From: JAQTRU01 sp041645555
GTDB lineage: Bacteria > Patescibacteriota > Patescibacteriia > Patescibacteriales > JAQTRU01
Assembly: GCA_041645555.1 (NCBI GenBank)
Contig: JBAZPX010000003.1
Span: 1 to 64,000 of the forward strand
Length of the DNA stretch: 64,000 bases
Direction of reading: 5' to 3'
Part shown: positions 31,582 to 38,379 of the stretch, piece after piece
Layout: each line of letters opens with the position of its first letter
Numbering within the stretch: position 1 is the stretch's first letter
Program-made: the position numbers and the translations under genes
The notes under the pieces: generated by a model
What the model saw: only the letters and a program-made list of their open reading frames with translations
Databases searched by the model: none
What the model was told of the DNA's origin: nothing

Positions 31582-33537
31582 TTAATTATTTCCAGTAGCT
31601 GGAGTATTATTATTTATAATTTCCGGCGGGATTGATTCGGTCGCGGGCGGGGGAGTGGCCGGAAGCGGTTCTTCTGCGGTCGGAGGCGTTTCCGTTAATT
31701 TTTCCACGCCGATTAAACAAACTTCCTGCCAGGGGACATAGTGGGAGGAAAATCTTCTAGATTTTATTTCCGGCGTGGAAGTGGCTCCGGAAATCGGATA
31801 GGTTACTTTGTAGTCAAAATAAGCGTCGGCGCCATTATGGGCTTTTTCCGTGCATTTTTTTTCTCCGGGTTTTAAATCCAAAGTTTCTATAATTTTTGTC
31901 GGTCCGGGTTTGACGATATTATAAATTTTTGGATCGGTTTTTTCCACGAGGCGGCCGTCTTTAGTTCCCCAGAAATCAAAATATAAATTATCGCCGGCAA
32001 TCCGAGTTTGAATTAAAATATGGTTGCCGATATCGTTAATAAAACGGACATCGGGCCAAGGACTATAAATCGTGGCGTCGGTGCCGGCCGGTTCATAATA
32101 GGAAACGCGGTAAGAATGATTTTGCCGCATAGTTATGGGCAAGCCGGTTGCTACAGCTCCCCGGAACATGGTCGTGCCGATTTGGCAGAGCCCGCCGCCG
32201 TATTCCGGAATAGTTTCATTGCCCTTTATAACTAATTCAGGCAGATAACCGGTTTCAGCCTCAATTTCACCCAAGGCTTTATTTAAAGAAAATTCTTCCC
32301 CGGGCTTTATTAAAATGCCGTTTAACGAATCAGAACCGACTTTTATGTTGTGGCGCCGATTAACCGGGGAGCCGGAAAAATTAGACTGGCCCGTGCCGAT
32401 AATTTCTTTTATCCCCAAATCATTTATTTGGCCGGTGCCGACCGTACTTTTTACTTCTTCAGTTATTAGCTCCACTATGTTGTTTTTATTATTAATAAAT
32501 TCATTTTTGATTTTTTCCAAATTGTCTGCCATTTTTAACTTTAAGCCGTCCTGGCTTCCCTGGAATTCCACGACCCGGTTATTGCTCATTTTAAAGCGGG
32601 CGTCAATCGGCTCCTTTTCTATTTCCGGAGCAACGGTTTTTTCTAAAAATTCAGTTAATTTTTCCGGGCTTAAATTAACTAATATTTCTCCCCGGCCATT
32701 TTCCTGACGCTCCAAAGCCAGCCAATCGGCCAGCTCTCTTTTTTCTATAACCCATTTTCTTTCTTTGTAAGTTAAAGCCAGAGGGGCGGTTTCTAGAATT
32801 TTTCCAGCCCCAGCTTCAACGTTTAAGCATTCGTTTTTGTAGATGGAGGGGTAATCGGTTTTAGTGGCGAGTTCTATGGAAGAGAAGTTTAGTTTATTTA
32901 ATCTTATTTTCAGTTCTTCTAGGCCTTTCTCGTAATCTATAACTTTTCCCAGTTTTTCTTCATTTACGGAAAAGATAATCTCTTCCGGGTTAGCCGGCGT
33001 GGTGGTAGCGGTTAAAGCAGCGCTTTTAGCCGGGTTCTCAAATTTTTCATAATTGGCTTTAAGGATTTTTTTTATTTCCTCCTCATTCATGGTATAAATT
33101 ATTCCGGCCGGTTTTCCGAAAAGCAGGGCCGTTGCCTTATTCTCTAAATCAAGGAAAAAATTTTGGTTTCGGCCGAAAGAAAATATTTCTTCGCTGGTTT
33201 GTTCGGGATCAAAAGAGACGACCCGGTAAGCCAGGTCAGCTTCCAGAGAAGCGATGGTCGGCGTAAGGGTCGTCTGCGAGTCCTCATATTTAAATTTTAT
33301 TCCAGTTCGGTTAAATTCATCAATTTTTTCCTCAAATAATTTTTTCGCCCCCTCTTTTGTCAGCCCGCTTAAATCTACATTTCCTATTTTAATTCCCGAA
33401 TAGATCCTCCCTTCGTACTGCTTATTGAGGATAAAAATAGCCAGAGAAATTATAACTAGAAAAATAAAAAAAACAGCTACGGGAAGAAGTAGCCATTTCA
33501 GAATCCGGCTTTTTGGCGGGTCTATCGCTAAAGACAT
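31582..33537 (-). CDS. VanW family protein with peptidoglycan-binding repeats
   Basis: A 651-aa membrane-anchored protein (TM ~15-37). Two PG_binding_4-like repeats (~45-330) are followed by the VanW domain at ~390-520 (IKPGEEFSLNKALGEI, EYGGGLCQIGTTMFRGAVATGLPI, YEPAGTDATIY, NHILIQTR). The tail is Pro/Glu/Thr-rich and low complexity (TPPTAEEPLPATPP). VanW proteins are linked to the cell envelope in Gram-positives and are abundant in CPR; activity is not known. It is first in an operon that continues with the DUF3006 gene upstream on the map. Confidence 0.93.
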   Translation of the reverse strand: MSLAIDPPKSRILKWLLLPVAVFFIFLVIISLAIFILNKQYEGRIYSGIKIGNVDLSGLTKEGAKKLFEEKIDEFNRTGIKFKYEDSQTTLTPTIASLEADLAYRVVSFDPEQTSEEIFSFGRNQNFFLDLENKATALLFGKPAGIIYTMNEEEIKKILKANYEKFENPAKSAALTATTTPANPEEIIFSVNEEKLGKVIDYEKGLEELKIRLNKLNFSSIELATKTDYPSIYKNECLNVEAGAGKILETAPLALTYKERKWVIEKRELADWLALERQENGRGEILVNLSPEKLTEFLEKTVAPEIEKEPIDARFKMSNNRVVEFQGSQDGLKLKMADNLEKIKNEFINNKNNIVELITEEVKSTVGTGQINDLGIKEIIGTGQSNFSGSPVNRRHNIKVGSDSLNGILIKPGEEFSLNKALGEIEAETGYLPELVIKGNETIPEYGGGLCQIGTTMFRGAVATGLPITMRQNHSYRVSYYEPAGTDATIYSPWPDVRFINDIGNHILIQTRIAGDNLYFDFWGTKDGRLVEKTDPKIYNIVKPGPTKIIETLDLKPGEKKCTEKAHNGADAYFDYKVTYPISGATSTPEIKSRRFSSHYVPWQEVCLIGVEKLTETPPTAEEPLPATPPPATESIPPEIINNNTPATGNN

Positions 33538-33551
33538 AACGCTAATATCTT

Positions 33552-33773
33552 TTAATTCTCCTCAACCTTTAGGAGTTCGTTTAAAATATCCTTGGCCAGC
33601 CCCTTTTTATCATTTTCTTTTTCCTTATCCCCGCGGATGGAAAAAATCAGGACCGCGCTTTCTTTGGCTTCGGCTGGCAGCTTATCCTTCGGCCAGATAA
33701 TAGTTTCCCCCTTCTCGGTTTTTAAAACAGCTTTTTCATCTTCAAAGCGGTCTATGGTTAATAAATATTCCAT
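33552..33773 (-). CDS. DUF3006 family protein
   Basis: A 73-aa protein. The small beta domain reads YLLTIDRFEDEKAVLKTEKGETIIWPKDKLP, the standard DUF3006 pattern, with a Lys/Glu-rich helix at the end. In Firmicutes the family often sits with ComEC-like hydrolases or LCP genes; here it lies between Hsp20 and VanW. It starts 6 nt after the Hsp20 stop, so it is co-transcribed. Function is unknown. Confidence 0.8.
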   Translation of the reverse strand: MEYLLTIDRFEDEKAVLKTEKGETIIWPKDKLPAEAKESAVLIFSIRGDKEKENDKKGLAKDILNELLKVEEN

Positions 33774-33779
33774 ATTTTA

Positions 33780-34232
33780 TTATCTCTCCTTTATTTTAAC
33801 GGAAATCTGCTTAGTGGCTTTGGATTTCGGCAAAGCGATGGTTAAAACTCCGTTTTCTAAAACCGCTTCAATTTCTTCCGCCTTCACTTCAACGGGCAAA
33901 ATTATGGAGCGGGAAAAGGAGCCCCAGTAGCATTCTCTATACAAATAGTCGTCATCTCTTATTTCTTCTTTTTCCTCTCTTTTCCCCCGGATGGTGAGCA
34001 TATCGTTATTTATGGAAATATCAATATCTTCCGGCTTAACTCCGGCGATGGTTGATTTTACCACAATCATTTTCGGCGTCTGGAAGACATCAATTGACAG
34101 CTGGCCTTCTTCGTAATCATCATCCATCCATTCATTGGTTTCTCCCTCATCTCTTATTTCCAATTCCTCGCCGGAATTTTTTTCCAGGTCCTTATTATCA
34201 AATCCCGCCAGTTTTTTAAAAAAGTTTCCCAT
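33780..34232 (-). CDS. Small heat shock protein, Hsp20/alpha-crystallin family
   Basis: A 150-aa chaperone that holds unfolded proteins. The alpha-crystallin domain (~47-145) has GQLSIDVFQTPKMIVVKSTIAGVKPEDIDI and the closing LENGVLTIALPK motif. The acidic N-terminal arm (~15-45) is longer and more charged than usual, with IxI-like ISVKI at the C-terminus. No heat-shock operator was recognised upstream. Confidence 0.93.
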   Translation of the reverse strand: MGNFFKKLAGFDNKDLEKNSGEELEIRDEGETNEWMDDDYEEGQLSIDVFQTPKMIVVKSTIAGVKPEDIDISINNDMLTIRGKREEKEEIRDDDYLYRECYWGSFSRSIILPVEVKAEEIEAVLENGVLTIALPKSKATKQISVKIKER

Positions 34233-34320
34233 ATCTTTAAAATAATTAAATTAACATACCTCTATTATAAAATTATTATCGGATTTAAGCAAGGGCAATT
34301 CGGTCGGAGGAGGGTATTTA

Positions 34321-35040
34321 TTATTCTCGTTTAAATTTAATCGGAAGGTAGGCAGAGACATCTTTCTGCGAGTAGCCGCGTTTCCTGAAAAAATCCAGAA
34401 CTTTAGTGGTTGTTGCTTCGCCTGCCCGCTCGCCATCAAAAGCAAGAACTTCTTCCGCGGTCTCGGAATCAAAGTTATCATGCAGTTCTTCTTCAAAACC
34501 AAGTTCGCCCAGTTCACCCTCTTCTTCAATGGCGTTAATGGCCCGGAAAAGATCAGCAAACGTGGCATTTCTGGAAATAGATACTTTTTTTTCTTTTTTT
34601 CTTTCCGTTTTTTCCTTTGTTTTTTTCCAATCCGCTTCATTTTTTTCATTAGCGAGTTTCCATTCTTCACTGTCTTTGCCGTATACATCTTCCGCAATGC
34701 TCATAGCCAAACCGGAATCTCCGTTTTCAAGGAAAGACCTGTATGCCTGTTCGCCGGCGGCTCTTATCTCTTCCTCCGTGCCTATTCCCATGTTTTTTCT
34801 AAAGCGATATACAAAAGCATAATGGGTTTTTACGGTTTCTTGTGCGATGACGTGTTGTGCGAATAGATTAAGTTCTTCCGGCGGAACGCCCAGTTCCTTC
34901 CCTTTATTAATAACAAGAGCCGCAAGACCTGCGCCCTTTTGTTTCTGTTTTTCCCATTCCGCTTTGTCGTAAGACTCAGGCGACGCCGGCTCCTCCTCTG
35001 GTTGTCCGGGCAGTCCGCCCATTTGTTCCGGTGATCCCAT
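34321..35040 (-). CDS. Hypothetical charged protein, 239 aa
   Basis: A soluble, charged protein: a Pro/Glu/Gly-rich head (~1-25), a helical middle (~30-120, LNLFAQHVIAQETVKTHYAFVYRFRKNMGIG), a Lys-rich coil (~125-150, KKTKEKTERKKEKK) and an acidic C-terminal part ending with a small helical motif (TTKVLDFFRKRGYSQKDVSAYLP). No domain was recognised. It stands next to tRNA-Val with a gap to Hsp20. A structural or regulatory role cannot be separated. Confidence 0.7.
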   Translation of the reverse strand: MGSPEQMGGLPGQPEEEPASPESYDKAEWEKQKQKGAGLAALVINKGKELGVPPEELNLFAQHVIAQETVKTHYAFVYRFRKNMGIGTEEEIRAAGEQAYRSFLENGDSGLAMSIAEDVYGKDSEEWKLANEKNEADWKKTKEKTERKKEKKVSISRNATFADLFRAINAIEEEGELGELGFEEELHDNFDSETAEEVLAFDGERAGEATTTKVLDFFRKRGYSQKDVSAYLPIKFKRE

Positions 35041-35074
35041 AAAAAACAGTAATGATAAATCGATATGAAATTTG

Positions 35075-35148
35075 TGGGCTTAAGAGGGCTCGGACCTCTG
35101 ACCTCCACGATGTCAACGTGGCGCTCTAACCAACTGAGCTATAAGCCC
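35075..35148 (-). tRNA. tRNA-Val (GAC)
   Basis: Full cloverleaf: acceptor GGGCTTA/TAAGCCC, D arm GCTC..GAGC, anticodon stem CCACG/CGTGG with loop TTGACAT (anticodon GAC), T arm AGAGG-TCCGAGC-CCTCT. No CCA is encoded. Its first ~24 nt overlap the end of the GIY-YIG gene, where they encode TWAYSSVG. Confidence 0.93.
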
Positions 35149-35401
35149 AAGTATTTATAATGTTATTTATGACTTTTTTTAGGTATCTTCTCCCGGGCGC
35201 AGTTTTTAATTCCTTTTCCCTGTTTCTCGCTGATTTCTCATCAGGATAAAATTCTAAATATATAGGAATCCAAGGTTTATATAATTTTGTTGCCTCAACT
35301 TCGCCTTTATTATGTTGTGTGAATCTGTGTTTAAAATTATTGGTACTGCCGGTGTATGTTTTGTTTTTATGTTTACTATATATTATATATACTATCCACA
35401 T
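35126..35401 (-). CDS. GIY-YIG endonuclease inserted at the tRNA-Val locus
   Basis: A 91-aa single-domain nuclease. IVYIIYS and TYTGSTNNFKHRF give the two GIY-YIG strands and the catalytic Arg, HNKGEVEATKLYKP is the subfamily motif, and the Glu is in NREKELKTA. Key residues are intact. The start lies just after a 5' tRNA fragment and the final eight codons run into tRNA-Val. Short inverted ends CCAAGTATT (35147) and AATACTTGG (35402) frame it. It is a sister of the 7927-8217 nuclease rather than of the 24651 remnant. Confidence 0.9.
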   Translation of the reverse strand: MWIVYIIYSKHKNKTYTGSTNNFKHRFTQHNKGEVEATKLYKPWIPIYLEFYPDEKSARNREKELKTAPGRRYLKKVINNIINTWAYSSVG

Positions 35402-35407
35402 AATACT

Positions 35408-35477
35408 TGGCGCTCTAACCCGCCTCGCTGAAGCCGAGCTTCAGCTCGGCGAGGCGGGCCAACTGAGCTATAAACCC
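35408..35477 (-). pseudogene. 5' tRNA-Val fragment interrupted by a 40-nt palindrome
   Basis: On the minus strand it reads GGGTTTATAGCTCAGTTGG, then a 40-nt palindrome, then TTAGAGCGCCA. Without the palindrome it matches the first 30 nt of the intact tRNA-Val 260 nt away, with one or two changes. It lacks the anticodon and T arms. Confidence 0.75.
35419..35458. repeat. 40-nt palindrome in a tRNA D-loop
   Basis: It begins CCCGCCTCGC and ends GCGAGGCGGG with near-complete symmetry. Its edges fall exactly between GG and TT of the D-loop. Confidence 0.75.
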
Positions 35478-35503
35478 GTAATTAAATTTACGATTTACGG
35501 TTA

Positions 35504-36127
35504 TTAAATTTTAAAGTAATCGGAAACAGCAGTCAAGAGTTCGCTCGGTTTATCAACAAGGCGGAAAGGTTTGCCTTTTAACAAAGCTTCCCGTTCCTGA
35601 AATCCCCAAGAGACGCCTATTGAATCTATGCTGAAATGCGATGCCTCCCGCATGTCTCCAAGAGTATCGGTTATAAAGATGTAATCATTCGGCTTCGCGC
35701 TAAATTTTTCAAAAACCATTTTTATTTTTTCAACTTTGCTCTCGTGCACATCATTGCCCATTATTTCGGTAAAATGCCGATCCAGCCCGTGATCCAGCAA
35801 AAAATCCCGAACCGGGCTCGTAATTGTTGAAGAAATTATTATCAGCTTGTAATTTTTTTCGAGCTCAATAATTATCTCTTTAATACCCGGTATGATCCGG
35901 ACTTCATTTTTCATTCTCGGGACATATTCCGCAAAAAAATTGATATCGTGCCGGCACTGCTCGGTGTGATGGATTGGCTCTTTGCAATCATTAATATTTC
36001 TATCAAACCGTTTTCGATAAGCATCTTCATCCAAATGAGGACAAATCATTTTCTGAATTTCAAAAGCGAGATTAAAAGAATCAGCTATAACGCCGTCAAA
36101 ATCAAATAAAATAAAATGTTCTTTCAT
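35504..36127 (-). CDS. HAD-superfamily hydrolase
   Basis: A 207-aa HAD phosphatase of the phosphoglycolate-phosphatase-like type. Motif I is FDFDGVIADS (~8-17, nucleophile and acid Asp), motif II is IISSTITS, and motif III/IV has Lys in ESKVEKIKM with ITDTLGDMREA. The cap between ~20 and 90 is helical with a His/Cys-rich segment (PIHHTEQCRHD). It is a single gene between two tRNAs. Substrate is unknown. Confidence 0.9.
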   Translation of the reverse strand: MKEHFILFDFDGVIADSFNLAFEIQKMICPHLDEDAYRKRFDRNINDCKEPIHHTEQCRHDINFFAEYVPRMKNEVRIIPGIKEIIIELEKNYKLIIISSTITSPVRDFLLDHGLDRHFTEIMGNDVHESKVEKIKMVFEKFSAKPNDYIFITDTLGDMREASHFSIDSIGVSWGFQEREALLKGKPFRLVDKPSELLTAVSDYFKI

Positions 36128-36161
36128 AATATTTAGAATTCAGAAATCGTCAATTTGTATG

Positions 36162-36235
36162 TGCGCTTGGATGGACTTGAACCATCGACCCCCGCTTTAT
36201 AAGAGCGGTGCTCTAACCAACTGAGCTACAAGCGC
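36162..36235 (-). tRNA. tRNA-Ile (TAT)
   Basis: Acceptor GCGCTTG/CAAGCGC, D arm GCTC..GAGC, anticodon stem CCGCT/AGCGG with loop CTTATAA (anticodon TAT, codon AUA), T arm GATGG-TTCAAGT-CCATC. No CCA is encoded. Confidence 0.92.
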
Positions 36236-36259
36236 CTAAAAATAAAAAAAACCGCTTTA

Positions 36260-36292
36260 CCCCGTCAGAAATCCCCGTCCTTTCTGACGGGG
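36260..36292. repeat. Minimal CCCCGTCAGAAAT hairpin element
   Basis: CCCCGTCAGAAAT and TTTCTGACGGGG face each other with an 8-nt gap, beside tRNA-Ile. The G-T to G-C type change is compensated in both arms (GTTAG to GTCAG with CTGAC). Confidence 0.7.
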
Positions 36293-36349
36293 TAAACTAT
36301 TAAGAATTTATCATTATATTAATTTTCTGACAAGAAGGCAAGAAGAAAA

Positions 36350-36384
36350 GAAAAAAGAGGGTCGATTGCGGTCAACCCTCTTTG
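36350..36384 (-). terminator. Terminator of the 115-aa gene
   Basis: GAGGGT..ACCCTC hairpin, T-rich on the minus strand. Confidence 0.65.
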
Positions 36385-36427
36385 CCAAGGCACGGTTGTT
36401 TCATTTTCTGATATCTTGGCCTCCAGG

Positions 36428-36772
36428 TTATATCGGCCTTACCGGTTTTTTCACGATAACCCAACCGGCGCGAAGGCCCAACGGCGGGTCTCCTTCAGGG
36501 CGAACGTATCCGAGACTGGGGTAAATCAGGAAATCCCACAGGAATCCTTCCGCCAGCTTTTTCATCTCATACCTCTCGCCCTTTTTTGCCCTGCAACGTG
36601 TTATAAAAGTATACAGAGCTTTTTCAAGCGGAGTCATTCTCCTGACGAATGTTTCTCCCTCCCTTTTCTTTCCTCTTCTCCCGATACGGGCAAAAACCCC
36701 GATCTCAAGGGTTTTTAAAACGCCAGCATCAGCCAGGAAAGTCTCTTCAAACACTTCAGCCGCGTCCAGCAA
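36428..36772 (-). CDS. Hypothetical basic protein, ~114 aa
   Basis: A GC-richer gene than its neighbours. A TTG at 36772 is 8 nt after AAGAAGGGGG and is the likelier start; a GTG at 36781 abuts the SD. The product is basic (RIGRRGKKREGETFVRRM), helical in the centre (PLEKALYTFITRCRAKKGERYEMKKLAEGFL) and ends LRAGWVIVKKPVRPI. No family was recognised. It is monocistronic with a terminator. Confidence 0.55.
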   Translation of the reverse strand: MLDAAEVFEETFLADAGVLKTLEIGVFARIGRRGKKREGETFVRRMTPLEKALYTFITRCRAKKGERYEMKKLAEGFLWDFLIYPSLGYVRPEGDPPLGLRAGWVIVKKPVRPI

Positions 36773-36830
36773 TGTTCTCACCCCCTTCTTGTTTAGATTT
36801 GTAAAAAAGCAAGCTGATATTTGGAGCTAT

Positions 36831-38072
36831 CTATAAAGGAAGCTTTTTTAATTTTTGTTCTATAAGTTCGATTATTTCTTTTTCCGCGGCGGCTAAGGGC
36901 TTATTGATTTCCGCTCGGGCCAGTCGCCGGTCGCCGGTCGGGTTAAATTCCCTTATTAGTTCCATAGAATCAATATTCTTTACCGAATAAACGAATAAGC
37001 TGGTGGTCGGATAATTGAATTTTTGGGCGCTGGCTCCGTTTAGAGATAAATCTTCAACGCGGTTTAGCCCGTTTCCGGCCAGAGCGCTATCCGGTATTTT
37101 TTCGTAAATAATGGCGACAATTTTTGCCATCGGGATATTAACAATAAGTTCGTCGATTACCTCGCTTAAATCTTCTTCTTCAGCTTCGGTTTTTAGGAAA
37201 TCAATATGGGAAAGAGTTGACCAGACTAATTTATTGTCCAAACTTCCGTTTAAGCGGGCCAGGACCCGTCCCCACAATTTTAAAACGTTTAAGGTGCGGG
37301 AGCGGTAAAGCATATTAACGATTTCCTCCCGGCGCGCGCCCATGGAAATAAGCTGCGAAGTGGCGTTTAAAGTATGGGGAGTTATGTTCGGCGTTTTAAA
37401 GCTTCTGGTTTTATAGATTATGCCGGTCAAGAGGCAAGTGGCGATATCTTCGTCAATTAACTCCCGGGAATAGCTTTCGAACAAAGAGAAGAGAATTTCG
37501 GAAACGGAAACCGCGTTTAATTCCGTAAAATTTATCTGCCCGAATTCTTCATTGTCGCTGTGGTGGTCGATATTTATTATTGAAGTTTTGTAAAAGAATT
37601 CCGTGTCATTATCATAAATTTTTCCCAGGGATTCCAGATCAGGGGCATCAAGAGTAATAATCAAATCGTATTTGAACCCGCCGGTAGAAGAAGTTATATC
37701 ATCCTCGGTGAAAAAGCCTTCTTTAGGGGAGATTATAAAATTAAGGGCGCTTTTTTCCAGCTTGTATTTTATCTGGCTCACTTTGGCGTTGGTGATATCC
37801 AGGGAAATTATGAATTTGCGCAGATTTTCCAACTCATTTTTTATTTCCGAAAAAGCCGGCAGAAAAGAAAAGAGTTTGCCGGCGGTTGGAAGAGTGGAGT
37901 TTGTCTGGGGTTTTTCCGCCACTATTTCCGCGTTCTTGCCCAATTTTTTTAAAAATAAAAACAACGCCAGAGCGCTGGCGACTGAATCCCCATTCCAGAC
38001 GTGGGAGAAAGTTATTAAAATATTGTTAGCTTTTTTGATTTGCTCAAAAATTTGCTGCTCTTGGGTCAACAT
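36831..38072 (-). CDS. DHH-family phosphoesterase-like protein with altered motifs
   Basis: A 413-aa protein of the NrnA/DHH type (nano-RNase, pAp phosphatase). The diagnostic IDHHSD is present (~175), as is LITLDAPD (~140). Motif I, normally H.NPDGD, reads HVWNGD at 24-29, so the first metal Asp is Asn or missing. The C-terminal DHHA1 GGGH motif is also not found; the tail reads FNPTGDRRLARAEI. Catalysis may be lost or changed. It is a single gene on the minus strand, divergent from valS. Confidence 0.85.
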   Translation of the reverse strand: MLTQEQQIFEQIKKANNILITFSHVWNGDSVASALALFLFLKKLGKNAEIVAEKPQTNSTLPTAGKLFSFLPAFSEIKNELENLRKFIISLDITNAKVSQIKYKLEKSALNFIISPKEGFFTEDDITSSTGGFKYDLIITLDAPDLESLGKIYDNDTEFFYKTSIINIDHHSDNEEFGQINFTELNAVSVSEILFSLFESYSRELIDEDIATCLLTGIIYKTRSFKTPNITPHTLNATSQLISMGARREEIVNMLYRSRTLNVLKLWGRVLARLNGSLDNKLVWSTLSHIDFLKTEAEEEDLSEVIDELIVNIPMAKIVAIIYEKIPDSALAGNGLNRVEDLSLNGASAQKFNYPTTSLFVYSVKNIDSMELIREFNPTGDRRLARAEINKPLAAAEKEIIELIEQKLKKLPL

Positions 38073-38158
38073 GACTTGAGTTAAAAAATTATTTAGCCAG
38101 TCTTTTAATATATATTAATTTATCCTTAGTGTCAAGTGTTTAAATTGTGGGTTTTTTC

Positions 38159-38187
38159 TTGCCAAAATAAGCTAATTTTGGTAATCT
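38159..38187 (+). promoter_or_regulatory. valS promoter
   Basis: TTGCCA, 17-nt spacer, TAATCT with extended TGG. A deleted GIY-YIG element lies between it and the start codon. The -35 TTGCCA matches that of tyrS. Confidence 0.5.
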
Positions 38188-38194
38188 TTAAGGT

Positions 38195-38379
38195 ATGAAC
38201 CCCGTTAGAAATCTAGCTGTAAATAAACGGAGGGGTATCAGCTGAGGTTTCGTGCTAAAGGCAAGTGGAGGGCCGTCTTGGCGGGAAATATCAAAATCAA
38301 TTACATATTCTTATGGGAGAAAAAAATATCAAAATTTCTAACCCCGTTAGAAATAAATTTCTAAGCGGGGCTAACGGGG
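38195..38379 (+). mobile_element. Deleted GIY-YIG element in the valS leader
   Basis: It begins ATGAACCCCGTTAGAAAT (38195-38212), a relic 16-codon frame starting MNPVRN, and ends with GGGAGAAAAAAATATC and AAATTTCTAA at 38315-38341. Further inverted copies run to 38379. The middle is unrelated to the nuclease. The right end supplies the valS start and N-terminus. Confidence 0.55.

Noticed and set aside
34251..34697. Lys-rich minus-strand frame overlapping the 239-aa gene
   Set aside because: It lies in another frame of the same DNA and has shadow-type composition.
38195..38312. Possible T-box leader of valS
   Set aside because: No T-box sequence, specifier loop or antiterminator was found; the segment is better explained as a deleted repeat element.
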